A stretch of 64,000 nucleotides of DNA from Bdellovibrio bacteriovorus HD100 (lineage in GTDB: Bacteria > Bdellovibrionota > Bdellovibrionia > Bdellovibrionales > Bdellovibrionaceae). Both the position numbers and the translations under genes were made by a program. Below the pieces are notes generated by a model that was given only the letters and a program-made list of their open reading frames with translations, was not told the DNA's origin and did no database searches. The stretch's first letter is position 1. Each line of letters starts with the position of its first letter. Shown in pieces: positions 53,273 to 63,410 of the stretch. The stretch is from positions 3,038,001-3,102,000 of the forward strand of contig NC_005363.1 of the NCBI RefSeq assembly GCF_000196175.1, read 5' to 3'.

Positions 53273-54214
53273 ATGATTCTTGTTATGGGAGCTACAGGTC
53301 ACATCGGTTCAAAAATCACCACTCACCTTCTTGCCAACAGCCAACAAGTGCGCTGCGTGGCCCGCAAGTTCCCGAACAAAGACGCCTACCGTGGCGCAGA
53401 ACTGGCACAAGGGGACGCCAATGACGTCAGCTTTCTGATGGACTGTATGCGCGGCTGTTCTGCCGTGTTTACGATGATTCCACCGGACATGAGCGCCAAG
53501 GAAGTGCGCTTTTACCAGAACAAATTCGGTGAGGTGATCGCCGAAGCCATCGAAGAAGCCGGAGTTAAAAAAGTCGTGAATCTTTCCAGCGTCGGTGCAG
53601 ACCTGGAAAGCGGCACCGGCCCGATCCTGGGACTGCACGACCAGGAAGAAAGACTGAACTCCATCACCCGAGCCGACATCATGCACTTGCGCCCGACTTA
53701 CTTTATGGAAAATCTGCTCAGCGGAATTCCCAGCATCATTTCCATGAACCGCTTTTTTGGAACCATTTCCAGCGAAGTCCCGGTGCCGATGATTGCCACC
53801 CGTGACATTGCCGCACGGGCCGCCTTCCTACTGATGCATCCGGAATTCAAATCCCACAATGTCGAATATCTTCTGGGTGAACGGGATGTCACCTTCGACG
53901 AGGCCCTGCGTATTCTTGGCCAGGCCATCAAAAAACCTGAAATCGAATACGTCGAGGTTCCTGAACAGGAAATGAGAAACTACCTGATTGGCGCCGGACT
54001 GACCGAGGACTGGTCAGATGCCATGCTGGAAATGAACCGCTCCTTTAACAATGGATCGATCGCCGGCACTGTCAACCGGGACAAAAAGAACACCACCGCA
54101 ACATCTTTGGAGGAGTTCGCCCGGACAACATTCCTGGATGCCTACACACGCGCCCAGCGCACTGACGCTGACAGAAAATCCCGACCATCCTCGGAGCGTG
54201 AGGCCAGACCGTAA
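53273..54214 (+). CDS. NmrA-like NAD(P)-binding protein
   Basis: The 313-residue protein has an N-terminal Rossmann motif GATGHIGS and lacks the SDR Tyr-x-x-x-Lys pair, as in NmrA/TrxR-like regulators and NAD(P)-dependent atypical SDRs. GVKKVVNLSSVGADLESGTG (in parts) and LRPTYFMENLL are typical of that group. The last 30 residues are charged and probably flexible. AAGGAG precedes the ATG. It is followed by oligopeptidase B after 46 bases. Ligand and role unknown. Confidence 0.75.
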   Translation: MILVMGATGHIGSKITTHLLANSQQVRCVARKFPNKDAYRGAELAQGDANDVSFLMDCMRGCSAVFTMIPPDMSAKEVRFYQNKFGEVIAEAIEEAGVKKVVNLSSVGADLESGTGPILGLHDQEERLNSITRADIMHLRPTYFMENLLSGIPSIISMNRFFGTISSEVPVPMIATRDIAARAAFLLMHPEFKSHNVEYLLGERDVTFDEALRILGQAIKKPEIEYVEVPEQEMRNYLIGAGLTEDWSDAMLEMNRSFNNGSIAGTVNRDKKNTTATSLEEFARTTFLDAYTRAQRTDADRKSRPSSEREARP

Positions 54215-54260
54215 GGTCTTGTGCTTCCCAACTCCCGGAAGATGGTGATAGCCTTTTCGA

Positions 54261-56354
54261 ATGAAAATAAGTGTCTTGGCTATCGCACTTCTGGGAGTAT
54301 CCTGCATGCACAAAAATTATCTTGATTATCCGAAACCTGAAAAGATCACAACTCAGCTGTCCAAACACGGCGACATCCGTATGGACGACTATTTCTGGCT
54401 GCGCGAGCGTGAAAATCCCAAAGTCGTCGACTATCTGAAGAAAGAAAACGCCTACACTGCAGAAATGATGAAACCGGCACTGGAGCTAGAGGAAAAAATA
54501 TTTCAGGAGCTGAAGTCCCGCGTGAAAGAAGACGAATCTTTCGTGCCTGCTAAAGACGGTGACTATTGGTATTCAGCAAGATTTGAGAAGGCCCAGCAGT
54601 ATCCGCTGCACACCCGCCACAAAGGCAGCCCGACAGGGCCTGAAGAAATTCTGATCAACGTTCCGGAACTGGCAAAAGGTCACACCTATTTCAGCTCGAC
54701 CGGCCCGCGTATGAGTCCGAACCATAAGATGATGGCCTATGCGGTGGATACCGTCGGTCGTCGTTTCTATACAATCCATTTCAAGGATCTGACCACCGGG
54801 AAAGTTCTGGCGGAAAAAATTGAAAATGTCACTGGCAACCTGAGCTGGGCCAATGACAACGAAACCATCTTCTATTCTGAACAGCACCCGGAAACCCTGC
54901 GTTCCGAGAAGGTCTATCGCTACAACATCAAAACGCACAAGAAGGATCTTGTTTACCACGAAAAAGACGACACCTTCAGCGTTTACGTTTACAAATCCCT
55001 GTCTGAAAAATTTATCTTCATCGCGTCTTACAGCACTCTGACGACCGAGACACGTTTCATGTCGGCGGACCACCCGCTAGGAACTTTCAAGGTGTTCAAC
55101 CCGCGCGAACGCGCGCACGAATACTCAGTGACGGATGGTGGCGACAAGTTCTATATCGTTTCTAACAAGAACGCGCGCAATTACAAATTGATGGTGGCAG
55201 ACCTGGAGCACACCGAGGAGAAACACTGGAAGGAACTGATCCCCCACCGGGATGACACCTATCTGGAAAGCGTCACCGTGTTTAAAAGCTTCATCGCTTT
55301 GGATGAACGCCATAACGGGCTTACCCAGGTGCGTATTGCCGACCGCAATGCCCAAAACCCTTACGAACTAAAATTTGCGGATCCAAGTTACCTGGCGTCT
55401 GTGGGAGACAACCGCGAATACGACACCGAATGGCTGCGCTATAACTATGAATCCATGCGCCTGCCGGATTCTGTTTATGACCTGAACGTTAAAACCAAAG
55501 AACAGGTGCTGAGAAAGGTGAAGGAGATCCCGAACTACAACGCCGACTTGTATAAAACCGAGCGTGTCTTCCTGACGGTTCGTGACGGCACCAAAGTTCC
55601 AGTGTCCCTGATCATGAAAAAGGATTTTAAGAAGGACGGCAAGTCCTCGATGCTGGTCTACGGCTATGGCTCTTACGGTGCGAACATGGACCCTTGGTTC
55701 AGCAGCAATCTGTTCAGTCTGGTGGATCGTGGTTTTGTCTATGCCAAAGCCCACATCCGTGGGGGTTCCGAGATGGGCCGTCACTGGTATGACCAGGGCC
55801 GCACACATTCAAAGATGAACACCTTCAATGACTTTATTGATGTGACCGAAGCCTTGATCAAAGAGGGCTATTCCTCGGCCGAACACACTTTCGCCATGGG
55901 CGGAAGTGCCGGCGGCCTATTGATGGGAGCGGTGATGAATCTGCGCCCGGATCTTTACAAGGGCATCGTGGCGCAAGTGCCGTTCGTGGATGTGATCTCT
56001 ACGATGCTGGATGATAGCATTCCCCTGACCACCAGTGAATACGACCAGTGGGGCAATCCGAACGTGAAAGAGGATTACGAATACATCCGCAAGTATTCCC
56101 CTTATGACAACGTCAAGAGCCAGGCTTATCCGAATGTTTTGGTGACCACTGGCTTCCACGATTCTCAGGTGCAGTACTGGGAGCCGGCGAAGTGGGTGCC
56201 GAAGCTTCGTGAACACAATAAAGGGACTTCGATGATTCTTTTGAAGACCGACATGGAGTCAGGTCATGGAGGGGCTTCCGGCCGCTTCGATCAATTGAAA
56301 GAAACGGCCACGGAATATGCGTTTATTCTGATGGTTAACGGAAATAAGAATTAG
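54261..56354 (+). CDS. ptrB: Oligopeptidase B-type serine peptidase, predicted lipoprotein
   Basis: The 697-residue S9A peptidase closely follows oligopeptidase B: an N-terminal seven-bladed propeller domain, then YGYGSYGANMDPWFSS, HIRGGSEMGRHWY, GGSAGGLLMG with the nucleophile S549, and the Asp/His-bearing VTTGFHDSQVQYWEPAKW and SGHGGASGRF segments. OpB cleaves peptides after basic residues. Unusually, it begins with a short signal and lipobox (LGVSC), predicting attachment to the envelope rather than the cytoplasm. No Shine-Dalgarno is obvious at the ATG. It converges with the L,D-transpeptidase gene, overlapping by 4 bases. Confidence 0.9.
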   Translation: MKISVLAIALLGVSCMHKNYLDYPKPEKITTQLSKHGDIRMDDYFWLRERENPKVVDYLKKENAYTAEMMKPALELEEKIFQELKSRVKEDESFVPAKDGDYWYSARFEKAQQYPLHTRHKGSPTGPEEILINVPELAKGHTYFSSTGPRMSPNHKMMAYAVDTVGRRFYTIHFKDLTTGKVLAEKIENVTGNLSWANDNETIFYSEQHPETLRSEKVYRYNIKTHKKDLVYHEKDDTFSVYVYKSLSEKFIFIASYSTLTTETRFMSADHPLGTFKVFNPRERAHEYSVTDGGDKFYIVSNKNARNYKLMVADLEHTEEKHWKELIPHRDDTYLESVTVFKSFIALDERHNGLTQVRIADRNAQNPYELKFADPSYLASVGDNREYDTEWLRYNYESMRLPDSVYDLNVKTKEQVLRKVKEIPNYNADLYKTERVFLTVRDGTKVPVSLIMKKDFKKDGKSSMLVYGYGSYGANMDPWFSSNLFSLVDRGFVYAKAHIRGGSEMGRHWYDQGRTHSKMNTFNDFIDVTEALIKEGYSSAEHTFAMGGSAGGLLMGAVMNLRPDLYKGIVAQVPFVDVISTMLDDSIPLTTSEYDQWGNPNVKEDYEYIRKYSPYDNVKSQAYPNVLVTTGFHDSQVQYWEPAKWVPKLREHNKGTSMILLKTDMESGHGGASGRFDQLKETATEYAFILMVNGNKN

Positions 56355-57160
56355 TCTCTTACATCCTGCACGATGATCAGCGCACTGAAAGTGTTGAACT
56401 TCACAGTTTCGCCGGTCTTCTGGCTTGTCCAGTACTGAGAATTGATGTACTTCACGCTGCCATCCTCATTCAACACCGGAGTTCCGTCCGGATTGATTTC
56501 AGGGATGGTGGCGCGCTCAGTTTCCTTCACACGGTTGAACAGCTCTTCAGCGGTTTTAGCATCCTGACGGGTGCAACCCCCAGAAGCGCGGCCTCCAAGA
56601 TAGTCCGTGTATTTCTTGTAAACTTCATGCAAAGCCAAACCGTTGTCCACGTCATAGAAGATCGCAAACGGCATGGATGAATCCCAGGAACTGGAATGGT
56701 GATCTTTGGACAGGAATTTCGGTGTGTAATAGCCTGTCGGCGTCTGAGACCAGTAAGATTTCGCCGGAGCGCCCGTGCACTCTTTGTTTTTACGTTTCAG
56801 CTCCAGACCTTCACGGCCTGTGGAAACTTTGGAATTGATCACAACACGGCCATACTCATACACGCGCATTGTCTGGGCGGTGCGACCATGTTCAGCCTTA
56901 TTGATCACGATCACATAGCGGAAATCGCGCAGCCAGGGCTTGGAATAGAAATCCTGCTCGCTGAAGGCCTGCTGCTGACGCAGGTATTCCGGCAGACGCG
57001 GCGTAATAGCTTTTTCATATGAATATACCTGGCTGTATTCCTGGTCTTCATACTTACAGTCATTAAACGCGTTTTTCACCTTACCCCAGAAAGAGGCCGA
57101 GGCGGATTGACTGACAACCAGAGCCGCGGCTACGACTCCGTACTTCATAACGTTCTTCAT
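56351..57160 (-). CDS. L,D-transpeptidase (YkuD-type) with variant active-site motif
   Basis: The 269-residue exported protein has a YkuD-type core: GLALHEVYKKYTDYLGGRAS and catalytic C196 in SGGCTR, with H178 18 residues earlier. The family consensus is S/T-H-G-C-x-R; here the His before Gly-Cys is replaced by Gly. ATG 57160 follows GGAG at five bases. L,D-transpeptidases form 3-3 peptidoglycan cross-links or attach other molecules to peptidoglycan; in Bdellovibrio such enzymes can modify the prey wall. The gene is monocistronic. Confidence 0.82.
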   Translation of the reverse strand: MKNVMKYGVVAAALVVSQSASASFWGKVKNAFNDCKYEDQEYSQVYSYEKAITPRLPEYLRQQQAFSEQDFYSKPWLRDFRYVIVINKAEHGRTAQTMRVYEYGRVVINSKVSTGREGLELKRKNKECTGAPAKSYWSQTPTGYYTPKFLSKDHHSSSWDSSMPFAIFYDVDNGLALHEVYKKYTDYLGGRASGGCTRQDAKTAEELFNRVKETERATIPEINPDGTPVLNEDGSVKYINSQYWTSQKTGETVKFNTFSALIIVQDVRD

Positions 57161-57254
57161 AATCACTCCGTTCTTTCTTTAAAAGACGAAGTTCATACAG
57201 CAAAGACTCTGCCACATTTTGAGACACTGATCTGAAAGCTGGAAGCTTTGAATG

Positions 57255-57277
57255 GAAAAGCCCCCGGAAAGGGGCCC
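57255..57277 (-). terminator. Terminator of the chemoreceptor gene
   Basis: On the minus strand, GCCCC (57275-57271) pairs with GGGGC (57264-57260) around a 6-base loop and is followed by TTTT. Confidence 0.6.
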
Positions 57278-57324
57278 TTAAAAGTCACGTCGTAAAGAAG
57301 TTCAACAGCGGGTGCTTGGGAGTC

Positions 57325-58953
57325 CTAAAAACCCTCAATGGTGCCCACCTGGCGATCGTCATCAAAGGGGATCACCTCGCTGGCGGCAGATTGCTTCGCT
57401 GCCTTCTTTGGCAAGGGCTTTGAGGATTGAGAGGTTTTCACAACAGCAGCTCCATTCACCGGAGCCGAAGCTGCCGCAGGGGCCACGGCAGTCAGGCTTC
57501 CTTTGCCATGAATCACTTCGTTCAATTGTGAAGTCAGCTTCTGCGATGTCGCCGCCATCGTGTCGATCTCGGCGCTGGAAGCAGCGATCTCTTCAGCGGA
57601 AGCGGCATTGCCTTGTGCCGCCTGATCCAGCTGGTTCATGGCTTTGCTGATCTGCTGAATACCGGCCGTCTGCTCGGTGCTGGCTGTGGCGATTTCAGTG
57701 TTCAGGTCAGATACTTTTTTAACGGAGGTCACAATATTATCCAGAACCAGGCCGCTGGAACTGGCAATCTGACTGCCCTCTTCCACCTGCTGCACGGACT
57801 GTTTGATCAGCTGGGTGATGTCTTTGGCGGCAGAGGCACTTCTTTGTGCCAGCGCCCGCACGGCTTCGGCCACGACGGCAAAACCTTTCCCCTGCTCTCC
57901 GGCACGAGCCGCTTCCACTGCCGCATTCAGGGCCAGCAAGTTGGTCTGGAAAGCGATATCATCAATCACATGAATGATCTCTTCAATCTTGCGAGAGGAA
58001 GCGGAAATCTGCTCCATGGAAGAAATCAGTTTTGAAATCTCACCCTGGCCTTTTTCCGCCACTTCACGGGAGGAGGCCGACAGACTGGCCGCCTGCTTGG
58101 CATTGTCAGAGTTCATCTGCACCATCGAGGAAAGTTCTTCCAAAGACGCCACAGTTTCCTCCAACGAAGCGGCCGCCTCGGTCGAAGACTGGGACAGACT
58201 CGAGCCCGCACTGGTCATCTGAGTCACCGCACCCGCCACATGATTACTGGCTTCGGTCAGCTGCTCAGAAATGGCAGAGATCTGTTTGGACATGCGCGCC
58301 GCGATCCACAGCAACGTGCCCGAAATCAGAATGTTTCCGACGATTGTCGTCAGAATATTCCACATCTTCACAGATTCCTCGGCCGCATGCGCCAGCTGTC
58401 CTTCGGTGGCAGCTTTGCCTTCATAGATTTTTAAAGCCGCCTCAGTAAATTCGCTGACCGGCACCCCAGCGACTGTATAGTCGCCTCGCAAAAGCTCTTC
58501 AGCCCTTTCCAGGCCCGCGGCGTCTTTGCTTTTGAGGTTCTTCAGGATGTCCTCCATGATGGCAAGAATCGCCGGGAACTTGTCCTGAGCTTTGTCGAAG
58601 AGGACTTTTTCTTCGGCAGTGAAAGAAGTCTTCATGTATTTTTCATAATCTTTGCGATAGGAATCCAAAGCCTTAGCAGCCAACTCCAGTTCGCCGTCGA
58701 TCTCTTTGCCTGTCTTGAAAAGACTTAAAGCCGAGTACGCACGGAACCCAAAGGCGTTTCGGGAAATGCGCATGTCCGTCAGAATCAGAATATTGGGAAT
58801 GATCTCGTTGTGCGAACTTTTCAGAAGCTCGTTCACCCGGCCCACACCGTTGACGGAAATGACCCCCACCATACAGAAGGCCACAATGGGAAGGGCCGCT
58901 GCAAATAAAAGCTTTCCTTTGATGCCACGAAACCAGGATGTGATGTTGCCCAT
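57325..58953 (-). CDS. Methyl-accepting chemotaxis protein
   Basis: The 542-residue receptor has an N-terminal transmembrane helix ([20 protein letters not shown]), a helical periplasmic sensor of about 150 residues (four-helix bundle type), a second membrane helix ([19 protein letters not shown]) and a long cytoplasmic coiled coil. The signalling tip contains [20 protein letters not shown] and [19 protein letters not shown]. No clear HAMP is seen after the second helix. The last 60 residues are Ala/Pro/Lys-rich and end ROTEIN-like VGTIEGF without the usual CheR-binding pentapeptide. ATG 58953 is favoured, though a GTG at 58971 is possible. It is an orphan, not beside che genes. Confidence 0.88.
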   Translation of the reverse strand: MGNITSWFRGIKGKLLFAAALPIVAFCMVGVISVNGVGRVNELLKSSHNEIIPNILILTDMRISRNAFGFRAYSALSLFKTGKEIDGELELAAKALDSYRKDYEKYMKTSFTAEEKVLFDKAQDKFPAILAIMEDILKNLKSKDAAGLERAEELLRGDYTVAGVPVSEFTEAALKIYEGKAATEGQLAHAAEESVKMWNILTTIVGNILISGTLLWIAARMSKQISAISEQLTEASNHVAGAVTQMTSAGSSLSQSSTEAAASLEETVASLEELSSMVQMNSDNAKQAASLSASSREVAEKGQGEISKLISSMEQISASSRKIEEIIHVIDDIAFQTNLLALNAAVEAARAGEQGKGFAVVAEAVRALAQRSASAAKDITQLIKQSVQQVEEGSQIASSSGLVLDNIVTSVKKVSDLNTEIATASTEQTAGIQQISKAMNQLDQAAQGNAASAEEIAASSAEIDTMAATSQKLTSQLNEVIHGKGSLTAVAPAAASAPVNGAAVVKTSQSSKPLPKKAAKQSAASEVIPFDDDRQVGTIEGF

Positions 58954-59071
58954 AGATGTATGATCCTCCACTACGTTCTGATCTACTCTTCGTTTTGATC
59001 GGAGCTTTACTGAAGGGCTCGGGCCTGTTTGTTAACGGAAGGTAATTTTTTAGACCTGGTCGGTGGACACT

Positions 59072-59095
59072 GCTCTCGCCTGTTCAGGCGAGAGC
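59072..59095. other. Perfect hairpin near the chemoreceptor promoter
   Basis: GCTCTCGCCT (59072-59081) and AGGCGAGAGC (59086-59095) form a perfect 10-bp stem with a GTTC loop. A T-run follows only on the plus strand, which is the wrong side for an acnA terminator, so it may end a plus-strand transcript or act as an operator for the chemoreceptor gene. Confidence 0.4.
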
Positions 59096-59114
59096 TTTTG
59101 ACCTATGCAAGGAA

Positions 59115-61799
59115 CTAGACCAGTTTGCGAAGCACGTAATGGAGGATGCCCCCATTTTTGTAGTACTCAAGTTCAACTGCGGTGTCGATACGAGAGCGCA
59201 CTTTCACGTCCTCTTTCTGACCGTTGGCGCGATGAATGGTCAACATCAAATCCTGCTGTGGCTTCATGCCGGATTCAATGCCGGAAATATCGAACGTCTC
59301 TGAGCCATCCAGATGCAAAGTCTTGCGATCCGTGCCCGGATGGAACTGCAGAGGCAACACCCCCATACCAATCAGGTTGGAACGGTGAATACGCTCGAAA
59401 CTTTCCGCGATCACGGCTTTCACACCCAGAAGACGAGTGCCCTTGGCAGCCCAGTCCCGGGAAGAACCCGTGCCGTACTCTTTACCGGCGATCACCACCA
59501 AAGGCGTCATCGTGGACTGATACTTTACCGAAGCATCGTATATGGCCAGCGTTTCACCGCTTGGCACGTACTTGGTCATGCCGCCTTCCACCCCCTGAAG
59601 CATTTCGTTTTTAATGCGGATGTTGGCGAAAGTCCCGCGCACCATCACCTCGTCATTACCACGACGGGATCCGTAAGAGTTGAAGTCTTTGGCATCCACC
59701 CCATGGGACATCAGATAGCGTCCTGCCGGAGAATCCTTTTTGATACTTCCCGCCGGAGAAATATGGTCCGTCGTGATTGAATCACCCAGGATTGCCAAAG
59801 GACGAGCGCCCTTCACGTCATGAACCGCTTCCGGCTTCAGGGCCATGCCCTCAAAGTACGGGGGGTTCTTGATGTAAGTGCTCTTTTCCCAGTTGTAGAC
59901 CTGGGAAGACGTGGTGTTGATTTTTTGCCAGTCTTCGGTGCCAGCAAAAACATTTCCGTAACGCGTGTCGAACATTTTAGTTTCAACGGTTTTGTTGATG
60001 GTGTCCTGAATCTCCTGACTGCTTGGCCAGATGTCCTTCAGATAAACAGGCTTTCCAGATGAATCATTGCCCAAAGAATCGCGGGTGATATCAATCATCA
60101 TGTTGCCCGCCAATGCGTGCGCCACCACCAGCATCGGAGACGCCAGATAGTTGGCTTTCACATGCGGATTGATGCGGCCTTCAAAGTTGCGGTTTCCGGA
60201 AAGAACCGACGCCACAACCAGATTTCCTTTTTCAACCGCCCCCGCCACCGGAGGATCCAGCGGTCCGGAGTTCCCGATACAGGTCGTGCAACCGTAACCC
60301 ACAAGATTGAAACCCAGCTTATCCAGATAAGTTTGCAAACCGGCGCGCTCCAGATAGTCCGTCACCACCTGAGACCCGGGAGCCAGGGATGTCTTCACCC
60401 ACGGCTTCACGGTCAGGCCCTTTTCCACGGCTTTCTTCGCCACCAGACCGGCGCCGATCATCACCGATGGATTGGAGGTGTTCGTGCAGCTGGTGATCGC
60501 GGCAATCACCACGTCCCCGTGACCCAAAGAGTAGTTTTGAGTGTCGACGGTCACCGCCGAAGCGGATTTGGTCGCTTTGTCGGCCTCCACCTGGAAACCC
60601 GCCACCAGTTGTTTTTTGAAATCTTCAGCAGCGCCAGCCAGAACCACACGGTCTTGCGGGCGCTTAGGGCCGGCCAAAGAAGGCTCGACAGTGGACATGT
60701 CCAAGTGAAGAGTGTCGTTGAAGTGATAGTGCTTCTCCGCTTCTTCCGAACGCCACAACCCGGTTTCTTTCGCATAGGCTTCAACCAAAGCAATGGTCGC
60801 GGCATCCCGACCGGACAGACGCAGATACTTCATAGTTTGCTCATCCACCGGGAAGAATCCGCAGGTTGCGCCGTATTCAGGTGCCATGTTGGCAATCGTC
60901 GCCCGATCCGCCAAAGACATGGTTGCCAGACCCGGGCCATAGAATTCAACAAACTTTCCAACCACACCTTTTTTACGCAGCATTTGCGTGATGGTCAGGA
61001 CAAGATCCGTCGCCGTCGTGCCTTCCTGCATTTTTCCATCAAGCTTAAAGCCGACCACTTCCGGAATCAGCATGCTTAGAGGCTGTCCCAGCATCACCGC
61101 TTCCGCCTCGATGCCACCCACACCCCAGCCCAACACAGCCAGACCGTTGATCATGGTGGTGTGACTGTCTGTGCCCACCAAGGTGTCAGGGAAGGCATTA
61201 GCCCCCTCAGGCCCTTGATTGGACCACACGGTTTTACCCAGATATTCCAGATTCACCTGGTGACAAATACCTGTGCCCGGCGGAACCACTTTGAAATTCT
61301 GGAACGCGTTCTGCCCCCACTTCAGGAAGACATAACGTTCGTGATTGCGCTCAAACTCCATTTTCACGTTTTCATCAAAGGACTTCGGCGTACCGAAGGC
61401 ATCGACCATCACCGAGTGGTCAATCACCAGATCGACCGGCACCAGCGGGTTGATTTTTTTCGGATCACCGCCCAGAGACTTCATCGCATCCCGCATCGCC
61501 GCCAGATCCACGACCGCCGGCACCCCGGTAAAGTCCTGCATCAGCACTCGCGCCGGGAAGAATGAAATTTCGCGGGTCAGGGATTCGTTGCTCAGGCTCA
61601 GCAGGGAATCAATGTCCTCTTTGCTGACATGCAGCCCATCTTCGTGGCGCAGAAGGTTTTCCAAAAGGACCTTCAGCGACACCGGAAGTTTTTTAATGTT
61701 GGGATGCTGGATTTTGTGAGCGTTGAAAATGGTGTAGCTCTGTGAGCCCACCTGAAGTTTCGATTTCGTCTTAAAACTGTCTTTGGATTGAATGAACAT
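59115..61799 (-). CDS. acnA: Aconitate hydratase A
   Basis: The 894-residue enzyme interconverts citrate and isocitrate in the TCA cycle. The iron-sulphur cysteines are visible: Cys in [18 protein letters not shown] and the pair in [40 protein letters not shown], and [15 protein letters not shown] near the C-terminal swivel domain are also typical. The length matches AcnA (about 890). AAGGAG lies ahead of the ATG. It is separated from the NUDIX gene by only 16 bases and may be cotranscribed with it. Confidence 0.96.
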   Translation of the reverse strand: MFIQSKDSFKTKSKLQVGSQSYTIFNAHKIQHPNIKKLPVSLKVLLENLLRHEDGLHVSKEDIDSLLSLSNESLTREISFFPARVLMQDFTGVPAVVDLAAMRDAMKSLGGDPKKINPLVPVDLVIDHSVMVDAFGTPKSFDENVKMEFERNHERYVFLKWGQNAFQNFKVVPPGTGICHQVNLEYLGKTVWSNQGPEGANAFPDTLVGTDSHTTMINGLAVLGWGVGGIEAEAVMLGQPLSMLIPEVVGFKLDGKMQEGTTATDLVLTITQMLRKKGVVGKFVEFYGPGLATMSLADRATIANMAPEYGATCGFFPVDEQTMKYLRLSGRDAATIALVEAYAKETGLWRSEEAEKHYHFNDTLHLDMSTVEPSLAGPKRPQDRVVLAGAAEDFKKQLVAGFQVEADKATKSASAVTVDTQNYSLGHGDVVIAAITSCTNTSNPSVMIGAGLVAKKAVEKGLTVKPWVKTSLAPGSQVVTDYLERAGLQTYLDKLGFNLVGYGCTTCIGNSGPLDPPVAGAVEKGNLVVASVLSGNRNFEGRINPHVKANYLASPMLVVAHALAGNMMIDITRDSLGNDSSGKPVYLKDIWPSSQEIQDTINKTVETKMFDTRYGNVFAGTEDWQKINTTSSQVYNWEKSTYIKNPPYFEGMALKPEAVHDVKGARPLAILGDSITTDHISPAGSIKKDSPAGRYLMSHGVDAKDFNSYGSRRGNDEVMVRGTFANIRIKNEMLQGVEGGMTKYVPSGETLAIYDASVKYQSTMTPLVVIAGKEYGTGSSRDWAAKGTRLLGVKAVIAESFERIHRSNLIGMGVLPLQFHPGTDRKTLHLDGSETFDISGIESGMKPQQDLMLTIHRANGQKEDVKVRSRIDTAVELEYYKNGGILHYVLRKLV

Positions 61800-61815
61800 G
61801 AGAGGCTCCTTCCTC

Positions 61816-62364
61816 TCAATTCCACTCCCCTCTTAGAAATTTATCAAGCCAAAAAGCCCCGATCTGGGTTTTCACATCGCTCACTTTTCCCTCGAGAACA
61901 AGCTGCATAAGGTCTGCGGGTTTTACTTCGACAACCTCAATAAACTCACCCTGATCCAGACGCTGCTCCAGATGAGTCAGGTCCCTGGCCAGATACAAAT
62001 CAATGTGCTCGTTGGAATAACCAATGACAGGATGGATTGTGGTCAGGAACTTCCAGTCTTTGGCTTCATAGCCGGTCTCTTCGAGCAGTTCTCTTTTTGC
62101 CGTCAGAAGGGTTTCTTCGTTGTGGTCTCGTTTTCCGGCAGGAAACTCGAGAAAAACTTTTTTAACCGCGTGACGGTACTGATGAATCATCACCACATTC
62201 CCATTTGGCAAAAGCGGAATCATCATCGCGGCGCCGGGATGCAGAATGTACTCACGGGTGTAGGTGCGCCCGTCGGGAGCCTGCACCTGATCCTGTTCAA
62301 TTTTGAGGTATCGTCCTTTAAAAATCTGACGCGTGGACAGCGTCTTTTCTTCCAAATGCTTCAT
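61816..62364 (-). CDS. NUDIX hydrolase (ADP-ribose pyrophosphatase-like)
   Basis: The 182-residue protein has a complete NUDIX box, [24 protein letters not shown] (in the order G-x5-E-x7-RELLEETG), inside a FPAGKRD context typical of ADP-ribose/ADP-sugar pyrophosphatases (NudF-like). It would hydrolyse ADP-ribose or similar nucleotide sugars with Mg. ATG 62364 is chosen because the family N-terminus ([19 protein letters not shown]) begins nearby; the ribosome site is weak. It precedes acnA. Confidence 0.85.
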
Positions 62365-62533
62365 GGTATTCAGAGTCTCATACCGACACGCTGAAGTCGC
62401 TCCATTTCGTCTGGACCAAAGATGGTCCCGCCTTTTGTCCAAAAGGTGTAGAATGGGTGTGGCTCATAGGTGTTGAAATAGTGAGTGTTGTATAGAATGT
62501 GTTAAATCAAATTGAAAGATCAGGAGGATCACT

Positions 62534-63292
62534 ATGAGAGCTTTGAATAAGGTGGGACTGTTCATGTCCACCGCTCTTCTTGTTTCAGTTATGTTTGCCC
62601 AGGACGCAAATGCACAACGCCGCCTCAGCCGTGGCCCCAGCCTTTCAGGCGACATGGCTTTGGGTATTGGTATTTCCACAGTCTCTGCCGGACAAAATGA
62701 CATGGACTCCCTGATTGATGCGGCTCGCGCCAGCGCGGCCAACGCCGACACCAAAGCCATGGGCAGCGCCTGGGAATTTTATGCCAACTGGTCTTATCGT
62801 TTCAGCGGCACCTCTTACGCTTTTGTATTCCGTCCGTCTTACTTCATGCAGGGCACAGAAGGTTCAGGCACTGACGGAAGCTACGACTACAAGTTGACGG
62901 GCTACACAGTGTTCCCGATCTTCCGTATCTATCCGCTGGAAAACTCCTTCATCAAGTTCTACATGCAGACAGGCCTGGGTTACGGCAGCCTCAGTGGTGA
63001 AATCACCGCCGGCACCAAGAATCTGGATTTCAAAGGCAGTGCCTTTGGTGCGATGGGTGGTATCGGTGTCGACTTCTGCTTCACCGAAGCCCACTGCCTG
63101 ACAGTGGAAGGGAATCTGCGCTATATGCCGATTGAAAGAAATCTGACGACGGGTGGTAATTGTACCGGGGCCAGCGATATTCCTGGGGTAAGTCAGTGCG
63201 GCGGGGACTCGGAAGTGGAGCGCAATGGAAAAGACCTTGCGACCACTATGTCAGGTATTCAGGGCCTGATTGGCTACACCATGAACTTCTAG
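62534..63292 (+). CDS. Outer-membrane beta-barrel protein
   Basis: The 252-residue protein has a signal peptide (MRALNKVGLFMSTALLVSVM then FAQDANAQ) and about eight to ten strands (WEFYANWSYRFSGTSYAFVF, YKLTGYTVFPIFRIYPL, IKFYMQTGLGYGSLSGEI). It ends in GLIGYTMNF with a terminal Phe. Three cysteines (DFCFTEAHC, NCTG, QCGG) may form loop disulphides. AGGAGG lies six bases before the ATG. A terminator follows. No family is recognised. Confidence 0.72.
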   Translation: MRALNKVGLFMSTALLVSVMFAQDANAQRRLSRGPSLSGDMALGIGISTVSAGQNDMDSLIDAARASAANADTKAMGSAWEFYANWSYRFSGTSYAFVFRPSYFMQGTEGSGTDGSYDYKLTGYTVFPIFRIYPLENSFIKFYMQTGLGYGSLSGEITAGTKNLDFKGSAFGAMGGIGVDFCFTEAHCLTVEGNLRYMPIERNLTTGGNCTGASDIPGVSQCGGDSEVERNGKDLATTMSGIQGLIGYTMNF

Positions 63293-63327
63293 TAAAGATC
63301 CTGTCTTATTTCCGGACTCGTTCCGTC

Positions 63328-63357
63328 AAAAGCCGCCTCATCGAGGTGGCTTTTTTT
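63328..63357 (+). terminator. Terminator of the 62.5-kb barrel gene
   Basis: AAAGCCGCCTC (63328 onward) pairs with GAGGTGGCTTT (63343-63353) with one G:U pair, followed by seven T residues in total. Confidence 0.85.
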
Positions 63358-63410
63358 ATTCCCACTATGAGACTTAAGAAGTGCCCGTTTATTGCCGATA
63401 TTCTAACAGC

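Noticed and set aside
58954-59071. Flagellar sigma28-type promoter for the chemoreceptor
   Set aside because: A TAAAG-like start is present on the minus strand but no matching GCCGATAA-type box lies at the right distance.
59072-59095. Terminator for acnA
   Set aside because: The T-run is on the plus-strand side of the hairpin, while acnA is transcribed on the minus strand.
60117-61079. 320-codon plus-strand open frame inside acnA
   Set aside because: It is antisense to the conserved aconitase core, with an Arg/His/Gln-rich translation typical of a shadow.
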